Assembly (NCBI GenBank): GCA_002170355.2
Contig: NHET02000110.1
Span: 1-13,299 of the forward strand
Length of the DNA stretch: 13,299 nt
Direction: 5' to 3'
DNA from: Gammaproteobacteria bacterium TMED92
GTDB taxonomy: Bacteria > Pseudomonadota > Gammaproteobacteria > Pseudomonadales > Azotimanducaceae
Shown: positions 1 to 7,999 of the stretch, piece by piece
How the letters are laid out: every line of letters begins with the position of its first letter
How positions within the stretch are numbered: position 1 is the first letter of the stretch
Made by a program: the position numbers and the translations under genes
Notes under the pieces: model-generated
The model's database searches: none
Told to the model about the DNA's origin: nothing
Seen by the model: only the letters and a program-made list of their open reading frames with translations

Positions 1-1164
1 CCAGAGTCCTCCGTTGATTCAGAAGTGAGCGAGCTCGATCTTGAATTGATCGAATGCATTGATGATACATCTGCACCCGAGTGCATAGCAGCCATCACCC
101 CGCTGATTGCTGCAATGCCGGTGATGGGTGATCTCAGTTATGTCGATCTAATAGAGCGGTTAGATGCGAATATGGATGCGGTGCAATTGTCTCTAGCAGA
201 TGCGTCCTGTGTGCCACCAGACACCGGCTGGTCTTCAAGTAGCGCACATTCTGAACGCTGCAGCGCTGGGGCGTTCGCCGAAATTGGGAAACTTCTCCAA
301 GGCTGTTTTGACTACGAATTTCAAAAAGACAGTGCCGGGATGTTGGAGTACCACGGGGTAACGGATCTGCAGATGCTTGCTGACGCGGACGTGAAGGAGG
401 GCGTTGAAAGGGCCGAATACACATGGCTCCGAGCCAATTGCCCGAGGGTCGGCGACACTGTAGGCGCATTGCCAGAATTGTTTGTCGTAGAAGGCTTGCC
501 ATTAGAGCTTAAATGGCAGCGGCGAAAACTGGCGGCTGAGTACACTCAACGTGCCGCATTGATGGGCGATTATCGTGCGGCTGATCGGCTGGCGGAGAGT
601 GCGGCAGAGGTCAACGAGTACCTTGATATTGAGCAAGGCGAGGCAGGTGTTTGGGGCACCGTGGTCGGGGCGCTGGTAAGGGAGGACCAAAAGCCTCGCG
701 TGGCTGCGGTGAGGAAGCGAGACGAACTCACAGAACAACTGATTAGAAAAATAATTGCCGACGATCCAATCACCGGTTATCAGCAGCTAGCCAACCATGA
801 GTACGTCCGTTTACCTGCTTTTGAGGCGTATCGACCGGATGTTTTCTCGGACAACGATACGGTAACAGCCGCTAACTCGCTGGATGAGGTTAAAAGCGGC
901 AAAAGAAGCCCAATTTATGACCCCTCCAGCACTAGTAACTGGGAGCAGCGAACCTTCGACATCGTTAAGCATCAGCTCGTGGCGAACCGCTTAGCTGGAA
1001 AGTCTGAAGAACTGCACTTTATTGTCAATGGCGCCGGGCACCTGGAAGAAATCAGCGGCATGATCGACATGTATCTAGATGCCAACGATCTGGAATACGC
1101 CAGCCAACAGGCTTGGGAGATTGTTGAAGAGATCAAGGCGAACTCTCAGCCAGTCGATGAGTAG
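1..1164 (+). CDS. Unrecognised acidic, helix-rich protein (5' end outside window)
   Basis: I do not recognise this protein. The frame is open from base 1 with no stop, and the first possible start in the window (GTG at 25) has no clear Shine-Dalgarno, so the gene probably begins upstream. Counting from GTG 25 there are 379 residues. The N-terminal part is acidic and carries six cysteines (11, 20, 62, 79, 94, 139), while the rest has none. Residues about 165-200 (YTQRAALMGDYRAADRLAES) resemble a helical-hairpin repeat of the Sel1/TPR kind, but only one unit is visible. The C-terminus (about 340-372) is also predicted helical and acidic. No catalytic motif or membrane segment is visible. It converges on the RhtB-type exporter gene across about 106 bp. 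The cysteine-rich first part would fit an exported protein with disulfides, but the signal peptide, if any, lies outside the window. Confidence 0.75.
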   Translation, partial: PESSVDSEVSELDLELIECIDDTSAPECIAAITPLIAAMPVMGDLSYVDLIERLDANMDAVQLSLADASCVPPDTGWSSSSAHSERCSAGAFAEIGKLLQGCFDYEFQKDSAGMLEYHGVTDLQMLADADVKEGVERAEYTWLRANCPRVGDTVGALPELFVVEGLPLELKWQRRKLAAEYTQRAALMGDYRAADRLAESAAEVNEYLDIEQGEAGVWGTVVGALVREDQKPRVAAVRKRDELTEQLIRKIIADDPITGYQQLANHEYVRLPAFEAYRPDVFSDNDTVTAANSLDEVKSGKRSPIYDPSSTSNWEQRTFDIVKHQLVANRLAGKSEELHFIVNGAGHLEEISGMIDMYLDANDLEYASQQAWEIVEEIKANSQPVDE

Positions 1165-1194
1165 GCTGCTTTATCCCAACGACACAACTTATAC

Positions 1195-1206
1195 GGTGGG
1201 CCCACC
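1195..1206. repeat. Perfect 12-bp palindrome in convergent gap
   Basis: GGTGGGCCCACC is a perfect palindrome between the two convergent genes ending at 1164 and 1271. It has no separate loop and no T-tract, so it is not a normal intrinsic terminator. Further on, an imperfect inverted repeat (ATTCCACA near 1212, TGTGG-AT-GGAAT near 1240-1251) lies in the same gap. I see no other feature here. Confidence 0.35.
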
Positions 1207-1270
1207 AAATCATTCCACAAACCAATGAACTACGAACGCTGTGTGGATGGAATCGTTCCGTCGCTTGGCC

Positions 1271-1891
1271 TTAAATTAACAGCAGCATTATCAATAACAA
1301 CGCGGCGCCAAAAGCAATGTCTAGTTGCCAGGCGTACTCTCGCAATCGTGTTCGTACGAAGGGCAACGAGATCAGTGCTGCAATGGCGCAATACCATAGG
1401 GCGTCTATTGCGCCGGCCAGACTAGCCATGGAGAGCCGGTTGGTAAAGCTCAACTGCGTGGTTAGAAATTGGCTGAAAATGGCGAAAAAGAAGATCGCTA
1501 TTTTCGGATTAAAAAATACAATCAGGAAGCCGTCCGCGGCTAAGCCTAATGGGTTTTGACTGGGTGTTTGCGTGGCTTGCTCCTCCGCTTGGGCATGTCT
1601 GCCGCGCCAGCCACCGTAAAGCATATTGACGCCGAGATAGGCTAAAAAAGCCAGGCCGATGATTTGCAAGGTTCTGAAAGTCTGCGGGTAGGCGTTTTGC
1701 AACTCCGCCGCACCCAAGGCAACAGCACCTGCATACAACAATATTCCTAATCCGTGGCTCAGGGCGACGATCATGCCGGCTCGGCGTCCTTGATGCAGGG
1801 CACGTTGTATAACCAGGGCTAGGCTCGCACCTGGACTGGCTGCGCCAGCCAATAACGTAAGGCTCAGCAACAACCAGTCGGCAATGGTCAC
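1271..1891 (-). CDS. LysE/RhtB-family amino-acid exporter
   Basis: This is an inner-membrane exporter of the LysE/RhtB superfamily, whose members expel amino acids or derivatives such as homoserine, threonine, lysine or cysteine. The substrate cannot be told from sequence. I chose the GTG at 1891, giving 206 aa, the usual family length. The ATG at 1948 would add 19 polar residues and overlap glyQS. From the GTG the protein starts with VTIADWLLLSL and quickly reaches the SPGAS motif (family SPGPN/SPGAS), then a glycine-rich segment (HQGRRAG...LSHGLGILLY) typical of the first and second membrane helices. About six hydrophobic segments follow, with a hydrophilic loop after the third (HAQAEEQATQTPSQNP) and FFNPK before the fourth. 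The gene lies 7 nt after the glyQS stop, so the two are probably cotranscribed. Confidence 0.9.
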   Translation of the reverse strand: MTIADWLLLSLTLLAGAASPGASLALVIQRALHQGRRAGMIVALSHGLGILLYAGAVALGAAELQNAYPQTFRTLQIIGLAFLAYLGVNMLYGGWRGRHAQAEEQATQTPSQNPLGLAADGFLIVFFNPKIAIFFFAIFSQFLTTQLSFTNRLSMASLAGAIDALWYCAIAALISLPFVRTRLREYAWQLDIAFGAALLLIMLLLI

Positions 1892-1898
1892 TTGATGT

Positions 1899-3266
<1,368 letters not shown>

Positions 3267-3345
3267 GGCAATGTTCCTATGTAATGGCTACGAGCTTGGC
3301 GGTGGCTCTAGCGGACCGGGATCGCGCTGGGCCGAGGCTAAAACG

Positions 3346-3360
3346 GCGGCATGATACCGC
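3346..3360. promoter_or_regulatory. 15-bp imperfect palindrome between glyQS and SDR gene
   Basis: GCGGCATGATACCGC is symmetric about G3353 except for one mismatched pair (3350/3356). Read on the minus strand it contains TATCAT (3356-3351), a possible -10 box for glyQS that would give a leader of about 80 nt, but no good -35 lies at the right distance. It could be an operator at the divergent promoters. Assignment is by position only. Confidence 0.25.
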
Positions 3361-3464
3361 AAAACAATTCAGAAGGTTGATATAGAGCTATGTCTGGCTG
3401 GCAATCGGCGCAGCTTTTTGGTTTGCTTGCAGCCGCTAAACAACTACTTTTGACGGCACGAAAT

Positions 3465-3470
3465 AGGAGG
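3465..3470 (+). promoter_or_regulatory. Shine-Dalgarno that fixes the SDR start
   Basis: A full AGGAGG lies 6 nt before the ATG at 3477. It decides in favour of this start over the in-frame ATG at 3390, which has only a weak AGAG upstream and would add 29 residues ahead of the Rossmann fold. Confidence 0.85.
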
Positions 3471-3476
3471 GCAGCT

Positions 3477-4256
3477 ATGGCCAGCACGTTGTTTGATTTA
3501 ACTGGCAAGGTGGCACTGATTACCGGATCGAGCAAAGGCATTGGCCGGGCGATCGCTGAGGAGATGGCACGTCACGGCGCGCAAGTCGTGATCAGCAGTC
3601 GTAAAGGTGATATCTGCCAAGAGGTTGCCGATGCGATTAATGAAGAACTGGCTAACAACCCGGGAGGCGCGACTGCGATTCCTGCACACATTGGTCGTAA
3701 AGAGGATCTCCAGGAACTTGTAGACAAAACTCGCGCCGAACTTGGGAAGATCGATATTTTAGTCTGTAATGCCGCGGTCAATCCTTACTATGGCTCGATG
3801 CGAGATCTGCCAGACGAGGCCTTCGACAAAATTCTCGGCATTAACATTAAATCGAATCATTGGTTGGCAAACATGGTGCTGCCAGAAATGGTCGAGCGCA
3901 AAGACGGTGTCATTATTATCGTGTCCAGCGTTGGGGGTCTTAAGGGCAGTCCGGTGTTGGGTGCTTACTGCATTTCCAAAGCAGCGGATGTTCAGATGGT
4001 GCGAAACCTTGCCGTGGAATATGGGCGTCACAACATTCGCGTGAACAGTATTTCACCAGGCTTAGTGCGTACCGACTTCGCCCGTGCGCTTTGGGAAAAC
4101 CCAGACATTTTGAAAGCGCGAACCGAAGGCGATCCATTACAGCGTATTGGTGAACCCAGAGAAATTGCTGGTTCGGCGGTGTACCTCGCCTCGGCGGCTG
4201 GTTCATTTACCACCGGGCAGAATATTGTTGTTGATGGTGGTTCGACCATCACATAG
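3477..4256 (+). CDS. Short-chain dehydrogenase/reductase (SDR)
   Basis: This is a classical SDR oxidoreductase of 259 aa that uses NAD(P)(H) to interconvert a hydroxyl and a carbonyl group; the substrate is unknown. Visible motifs are the cofactor-binding TGSSKGIG (16-23), NAA (98-100), the structural/catalytic Asn in GINIKS (123), catalytic Ser151 in VSS, and YxxxK as Y164/K168. SPGLVRTDF (193-201) and the C-terminal TGQNIVVDGG (247-256) are typical of the family. The SR at 41-42, after the second strand, suggests NADPH preference, which is an inference. It is followed after 33 nt by the DUF1499 gene on the same strand. Nearby thiolase and DUF35 genes would fit a role in acyl-CoA metabolism, but they are on the other strand and may be unrelated. 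The earlier start at 3390 is rejected. Confidence 0.93.
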   Translation: MASTLFDLTGKVALITGSSKGIGRAIAEEMARHGAQVVISSRKGDICQEVADAINEELANNPGGATAIPAHIGRKEDLQELVDKTRAELGKIDILVCNAAVNPYYGSMRDLPDEAFDKILGINIKSNHWLANMVLPEMVERKDGVIIIVSSVGGLKGSPVLGAYCISKAADVQMVRNLAVEYGRHNIRVNSISPGLVRTDFARALWENPDILKARTEGDPLQRIGEPREIAGSAVYLASAAGSFTTGQNIVVDGGSTIT

Positions 4257-4289
4257 ACAACGCTCTCAATTATACAACTAGGAAAGAAC

Positions 4290-5039
4290 ATGAACGATCA
4301 AGCAGTAGAGACGAAACGTTGGTGGTCACAAGCCATTCTGATTGGCGGCGTGATCGCGGTTGTGTGCCTGCCTTTGGGAGCACTGGGTACCAAGATCGGG
4401 CTTTGGGAATTTACTGGTGGCTTTATGCTGTTGGCGGCAGGTGCGGTCCTGGCGACACTGGCGAGTTTTCTTGGCGTGTTGGCCTATATTGTATGTCTGC
4501 GTAACGGTTTAACGTTGGAACGCCCAGCGGTATTAATTGGCGTTTTGCTGGGTGTTTTGGTGTTGGCGGTTTTGGGCATGCAGTACTCAAGAGCTAGCTC
4601 GGTACCGCCTATTCACAATATCTCAACAGATACTGTTAATCCGCCCCAGTTCGACAAAATTGTAGCCATACGTAACGCCGCTAAGGCCAACCCGTTGGCG
4701 TATGACGCTGCGGTATTAGGGCCGCAGCAGGCTGCGGCGTATCCTGAGGTAAAGTCGCTAGAACTTATGGCGCCGGTGGGCGAGACACTAGATCGAGCTG
4801 AAGCGGTTATGCGCGCTATGGGGTTAGAGATTGTGGCGGTGAATAAGAGCTCGGGTCTGGTAGAAGCCACAGCGACAACGTTTTGGTTCGGCTTTAAGGA
4901 CGATGTGGCAGTGCGAGTAGCCTCCGGAGCCAACGGTGGTTCGGTGGTGGATGTTCGCAGTGTCTCCCGAGTTGGACAGTCCGACTTGGGAGCAAACGCA
5001 GCTCGTATTGGTGAAATCCTGAACGGTTTAAGCGGATGA
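4290..5039 (+). CDS. DUF1499 membrane protein
   Basis: This is a 249-aa protein with three N-terminal membrane segments (about 14-34, 43-69 and 79-97), then a soluble DUF1499 domain from about 107 to the end. Family marks are IHNISTDTVNPPQF (108-121), the AYP at 150-152, the EATATTFWFGFKDDVAVRV stretch (192-210) and DVRSVSRVGQSDLGANAARI (221-240). The function of DUF1499 is not established. The soluble domain follows the third membrane segment, so on an N-in topology it would be periplasmic. An AGGAA ribosome site precedes the ATG. It lies 33 nt downstream of the SDR gene and is probably cotranscribed. Downstream (5040-5137) it converges on the phosphoesterase gene; only weak inverted repeats (AACACC/GGTGTT and GGAGG/CCTCC) without T-tracts lie there. 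Confidence 0.92.
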   Translation: MNDQAVETKRWWSQAILIGGVIAVVCLPLGALGTKIGLWEFTGGFMLLAAGAVLATLASFLGVLAYIVCLRNGLTLERPAVLIGVLLGVLVLAVLGMQYSRASSVPPIHNISTDTVNPPQFDKIVAIRNAAKANPLAYDAAVLGPQQAAAYPEVKSLELMAPVGETLDRAEAVMRAMGLEIVAVNKSSGLVEATATTFWFGFKDDVAVRVASGANGGSVVDVRSVSRVGQSDLGANAARIGEILNGLSG

Positions 5040-5137
5040 TTTCTGCTTAGCAACACCAAAGAGACTTGTCTGCTAATGGGTGTTTGATAATGCTGGAGGG
5101 CCCTGCTCTAAAGCCTCCCAAGCTATGAGCGTCTACC

Positions 5138-5620
5138 TTAAAAGCGAATAAGCTCAGTTGTCAGGTCCGTTGTGTCCAGTACTCCAATGGCGTTCAGACC
5201 TACCATCATGCCGGCGCATTCTCCTGGGTTAAAAATCAACTGACTGTTCTGTTGCTCGCAGCGGTAGCGATGGGTGTGGCCGTGCAAAGCAATGGCTTGG
5301 TTGGCAAGGTGGCCGTCAAATTCAAGCGGATCATGCACCACAATGATGTCGCGATCATCCCAAACCACCTCAAACGGCGGTTCATAAAAGTCAAAACCAA
5401 AACGTTCAATGGCCGCCTCTAAAGTCGCGCGCTCTTGGTCGTTATTGCCGAATACGCCGCTCATAGGCGCATCTAGTTGGGCGAATACTTCGATGGTCTT
5501 GGCTTGGGTAATGTCACCAGTGTGAATGACGCGATCCACTGCCGCTGTATTGAAAAGTTCAACGATACGGCGAACATTTTTGAGGTTGTTGTGAGTGTCG
5601 CTAACGACGCCAATGCGCAT
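5138..5620 (-). CDS. YfcE/MJ0936-family metallophosphoesterase
   Basis: This is a small (160 aa) calcineurin-like phosphodiesterase with a two-metal site. Characterised relatives hydrolyse model phosphodiesters, and the physiological substrate is generally unknown. Metal ligands are visible in order: D8 and H10 (SDTH), D36 (HTGD), N59 in GNND, H96 in VVHD, and H115/H117 in HGHTH. FNPGE (130-134) matches the family's C-terminal NPG motif. The family usually has GNCD and HG where this protein has GNND and HD; the metal ligands themselves are kept, so activity is likely. The start ATG at 5620 has GGAG at a normal distance. The upstream terminator at 5647-5675 separates it from the thiolase gene, so it needs its own promoter or some readthrough. 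Confidence 0.93.
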   Translation of the reverse strand: MRIGVVSDTHNNLKNVRRIVELFNTAAVDRVIHTGDITQAKTIEVFAQLDAPMSGVFGNNDQERATLEAAIERFGFDFYEPPFEVVWDDRDIIVVHDPLEFDGHLANQAIALHGHTHRYRCEQQNSQLIFNPGECAGMMVGLNAIGVLDTTDLTTELIRF

Positions 5621-5646
5621 AAATACTCCAGCTATTGCAAAGGTCG

Positions 5647-5675
5647 AAAAAAAACGCCGGCTTGCGCCGGCGTTT
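5647..5675 (-). terminator. Intrinsic terminator of the DUF35-thiolase unit
   Basis: AAACGCCGGC (5652-5661) pairs with GCCGGCGTTT (5666-5675) across a 4-nt loop. On the minus strand this 10-bp GC-rich stem runs into a stretch of eight T (5654-5647). It begins 20 nt past the thiolase stop and ends 27 nt before the phosphoesterase start, so it terminates the upstream minus-strand transcript. Confidence 0.92.
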
Positions 5676-5694
5676 GTTGATCCGCCGAACTAAC

Positions 5695-6840
5695 TTAGCT
5701 AGCTTTTTCCAATACATGAATAGCGCAGGCGCTGCCCAGTCCAATTACGTGAGTCAAACCAATCTTTGCACCCTCTACTTGGCGGCTTCCCGCCTCGCCG
5801 CGTAAATGGGTGCTGACTTCGTAGATATTTGCAATACCGGTGGCACCGAGGGGATGACCTTTTGATAGCAAGCCGCCAGAAACATTGACGGGAATTCGAC
5901 CGCCCAACTGCACCTCGCCTTCGTCGATCAAACGACCAGCCTCGCCGTCTTTACACAGACCGAGGTTTTCATAGTGCAAAATTTCTGCAGTGGCAAAGCA
6001 GTCGTGCAGTTCCACAAGGTTTACATCGTCTGGCCCGAGACCAGCCATCTCGTAGGCTTCTTTCGCAGCCTTACGGGTACAGGAGTTGACGTCAGGCATA
6101 ACGAGATCTCGCTCTTGCCATGGGTCAGAGGCCAACACCGAGGCGCGTACTTTAACTGCGCGACTCATTAGGCCGAGTTCTTTGGCTTTTCTCTCCGAAC
6201 AGATTACCGCGGCCGCTGAACCGTCGACGTTTACCGAGCACATTAGCTTAGTGTTGGGATACGAGATCATTTCAGCGTTCATAACCTCAGGTAAAGGTGT
6301 TTCGATCTGGTACATTGCCTTTGGATTCAGCGTCGAATGGTGGTGGTTTTTCACTGATACCTTAGCGAATTGTTCAAAGGTGGTACCGTACTTGCGTGCG
6401 TGCTCCATACCAGCCTCAGCAAAGACAGCAGGCATGGTGCCGGAACCAAGTAGACCCTCTTTTGGAATACCAACCTTTGCACCGCCACCGCCAAGTAAGC
6501 CCTTGCCCATTTGTTCAACCCCGACCGCTAGTACGCAATCGTACAAGCCTGCTTTCACGGACGCCCAAGCCTCGCGGAACGCGGTGGCGCCAGTAGCGCA
6601 TGCGTTAGCTACGTTCACCACAGGCATGCCCGTTTGGCCAATCTCTTGTAACAAACGTTGTCCCACCATGCCGGAGGCTTGGCCGAGGTTGCCGCAGTAC
6701 AGAGCCTGCATGTCTTGAATGGTGAGGCCGCAATCGTCCAACGCCAAAAGCGCCGCTTGCGCGCCGATTTGCGGAACAGTTTTATCCGGAAAACGTCCGA
6801 ACTTGATCATGTCGACACCAACGATATACGCGTCTGTCAT
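5695..6840 (-). CDS. Thiolase family protein (SCP-x-like acetyl-CoA acetyltransferase)
   Basis: This 381-aa thiolase-superfamily enzyme would catalyse reversible Claisen condensation or thiolytic cleavage of acyl-CoA. The catalytic set is complete: nucleophile C81 in NACATG, H279 in ELHDCFA, H329 in GHPLGATG and C372 in GSACAIHVL. The HDCF motif and the length place it with the SCP-x/lipid-transfer-like thiolases rather than the FadA or AtoB groups. The retained cysteines argue against the related steroid aldolases (Ltp2 type), which lack them. An AGGGAG ribosome site lies 8 nt upstream of the ATG. It is preceded by 34 nt and the DUF35 gene in the same direction and followed by a strong terminator, so the two form one unit. 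The acyl substrate cannot be read from sequence. Confidence 0.93.
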   Translation of the reverse strand: MTDAYIVGVDMIKFGRFPDKTVPQIGAQAALLALDDCGLTIQDMQALYCGNLGQASGMVGQRLLQEIGQTGMPVVNVANACATGATAFREAWASVKAGLYDCVLAVGVEQMGKGLLGGGGAKVGIPKEGLLGSGTMPAVFAEAGMEHARKYGTTFEQFAKVSVKNHHHSTLNPKAMYQIETPLPEVMNAEMISYPNTKLMCSVNVDGSAAAVICSERKAKELGLMSRAVKVRASVLASDPWQERDLVMPDVNSCTRKAAKEAYEMAGLGPDDVNLVELHDCFATAEILHYENLGLCKDGEAGRLIDEGEVQLGGRIPVNVSGGLLSKGHPLGATGIANIYEVSTHLRGEAGSRQVEGAKIGLTHVIGLGSACAIHVLEKAS

Positions 6841-6874
6841 TGTTAAATCTCCCTAGATGATTGGTTGCGCTGCT

Positions 6875-7297
6875 CTAAGCCGAGGCAGCGGGTTGAAAAA
6901 AGTAAGATAAGTAAGCGTTGCCGTCGGTATCTTTGCGTCCGAGCGCGTCGTCAAACACCACTTCAACGGGCATATCGAAAGGAATGCTCGCTGGGTCTGG
7001 GTCGACATTGATCAAATTACCTTTGATCGCAGTGCCGTCATCTAAGTCAACGATTGCGCTGACATACGGCACTGCGATGCCGGGAAACGAACGATGTACA
7101 ATGGAATACGAATACAGTTTGCCACTGTTGGGTAGAGTGACTGCAGACATTTGATCGCGGGCGCCACACTTAGAGCACACATGTCGTTCACCGAGAAAGG
7201 TTGCACCACAGTGCCCACACTTATAACCCTCCAAATAAGGCTCGCCGTCCTCCGGTATCTTCAAATATGGCACTGCCGGTAAAGGCTTGTCGCTCAT
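6875..7297 (-). CDS. DUF35 zinc-ribbon / OB-fold protein, thiolase partner
   Basis: This is a 140-aa DUF35 protein: an N-terminal zinc ribbon with C27, C30, C41 and C44 (YKCGHC...VCSKCG), then an acyl-CoA-associated OB-fold (about 52-135) with the typical GKLYSYSIVHRSFPG and PYVSAIVDLDDG segments. Members are known to bind thiolase-superfamily enzymes, for example in the archaeal thiolase/HMG-CoA synthase complex and in steroid side-chain aldolases, where they help channel or bind CoA intermediates. Here the thiolase gene follows directly after 34 nt, so this protein is very likely its partner. A GGAGGG ribosome site precedes the ATG. The promoter must lie in 7298-7551, but I could not identify clear -35/-10 boxes. 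Confidence 0.93.
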   Translation of the reverse strand: MSDKPLPAVPYLKIPEDGEPYLEGYKCGHCGATFLGERHVCSKCGARDQMSAVTLPNSGKLYSYSIVHRSFPGIAVPYVSAIVDLDDGTAIKGNLINVDPDPASIPFDMPVEVVFDDALGRKDTDGNAYLSYFFQPAASA

Positions 7298-7441
7298 TGG
7301 TCCCTCCAGTCAAATTTTTTTAGTAATTTGTTTCGCAAAACGCCGAATACCCAAGCCTCGGGTAAACACGCGCTCAATACTACACCGCGATTTAGTGTTG
7401 CGGATAGGGTGGAATTGATCGTGAGCAGCGGCACTGTGATG

Positions 7442-7453
7442 CGGCTGCAGCCG
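7442..7453. repeat. Perfect 12-bp palindrome in divergent region
   Basis: CGGCTGCAGCCG lies in the 254-bp gap between the divergent DUF35 and CBS-protein genes. It could be a binding site for a dimeric regulator. The rest of the gap holds A/T tracts (7314-7322, 7466-7471) and no convincing gene. Confidence 0.3.
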
Positions 7454-7532
7454 GCCAAAATTGCATTTTTTCCTGTCTTTTGGAAGCGCTAAATTCTTTA
7501 CAAAGAGAGTAATCTTGTTGTGCAGGAAACGA

Positions 7533-7542
7533 CTATTAATAG
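7533..7542. promoter_or_regulatory. Perfect palindrome just ahead of the CBS gene
   Basis: CTATTAATAG is a perfect 10-bp palindrome ending 9 nt before the ATG at 7552 and touching the AGGGG ribosome site (7541-7545). A regulator bound here could block expression. The AT-rich core could also serve as a -10 box, but no matching -35 is visible. Confidence 0.3.
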
Positions 7543-7551
7543 GGGTTAGTC

Positions 7552-7950
7552 ATGCGCTCGCTAAAAGTAAGGGATTATATGAGTACTAAGTTGGTGACGT
7601 TTACACCGAATTTGAATGTGGTGGAGGCGATGAAACAAATTCTAGAGCACGGTATCACGGCTGCGCCAGTCGTTGACGAAACGAATCAGCTAGTGGGTAT
7701 TCTGTCCGAGGTGGATTTAATGTCTGTGGTGATTCAGGACAGTTATTACAACGAGCCTATCGGTATTGTCGGCGATTATATGCAGGCGCCGGTAGACACT
7801 GTTGCACCGGACTTGGACATTTATACGCTAGCCGAGCGCTTCATCCGAGAACATCGGCGGCGCTTTCCTGTGGTGCATGAGGGTAAGTTGGTGGGGCAGG
7901 TTTCGCGCCGCGATGTTTTAGTGGCGGCAGTAGACTATAAAGACCAATAG
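7552..7950 (+). CDS. Tandem CBS-domain protein
   Basis: This 132-aa protein consists only of two CBS domains (about 7-60 and 74-128), which together form one Bateman module. Such modules bind adenine nucleotides (AMP, ATP, SAM, c-di-AMP) or other ligands and act as energy or signal sensors, usually by regulating a partner. Repeat marks are VRDYMSTKLVTFTPNLNVVEAM and VGILSEVDLM in the first unit, and VGDYMQAPVDTVAPDLDIYTLAE and VGQVSRRDVLVA in the second. The second unit's arginine-rich HRRRFPVV is where many CBS proteins contact phosphate groups. No catalytic or membrane domain is fused, and neither neighbour is an obvious target. It stands alone, with AGGGG 6 nt before the ATG. Confidence 0.94.
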   Translation: MRSLKVRDYMSTKLVTFTPNLNVVEAMKQILEHGITAAPVVDETNQLVGILSEVDLMSVVIQDSYYNEPIGIVGDYMQAPVDTVAPDLDIYTLAERFIREHRRRFPVVHEGKLVGQVSRRDVLVAAVDYKDQ

Positions 7951-7954
7951 CCGT

Positions 7955-7968
7955 TCACACACACACAT
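7955..7968. repeat. Short (CA)n tract
   Basis: A short CA dinucleotide run lies in the 49-bp convergent gap between the CBS gene and gatB. It is possibly slippage-prone but outside any coding region. No terminator hairpin is visible in this gap on either strand. Confidence 0.5.
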
Positions 7969-7999
7969 CACGACGGCGGCATAAAGGTTCATTGCGTTC

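Noticed and set aside
3390..3476. Upstream ATG giving a 29-residue extension of the SDR
   Set aside because: AGGAGG stands directly before ATG 3477, and the family begins just ahead of the Rossmann motif.
3267..3476. T-box or riboswitch ahead of glyQS
   Set aside because: The leader is short and shows no T-box sequence, tandem glycine aptamer or terminator/antiterminator pair.
5051..5119. Weak inverted repeats as a terminator between DUF1499 and the phosphoesterase
   Set aside because: Stems are 5-6 bp with long loops and no T-tract follows.
6086..6718. 210-codon plus-strand frame opposite the thiolase gene
   Set aside because: It lies wholly antisense to a thiolase with all catalytic motifs, and its translation shows no domain; it is a shadow of that gene's codon use.
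7955..7968. CA repeat as a phase-variation tract
   Set aside because: It is short, downstream of a stop codon and in a convergent gap, so slippage would not switch any visible gene.
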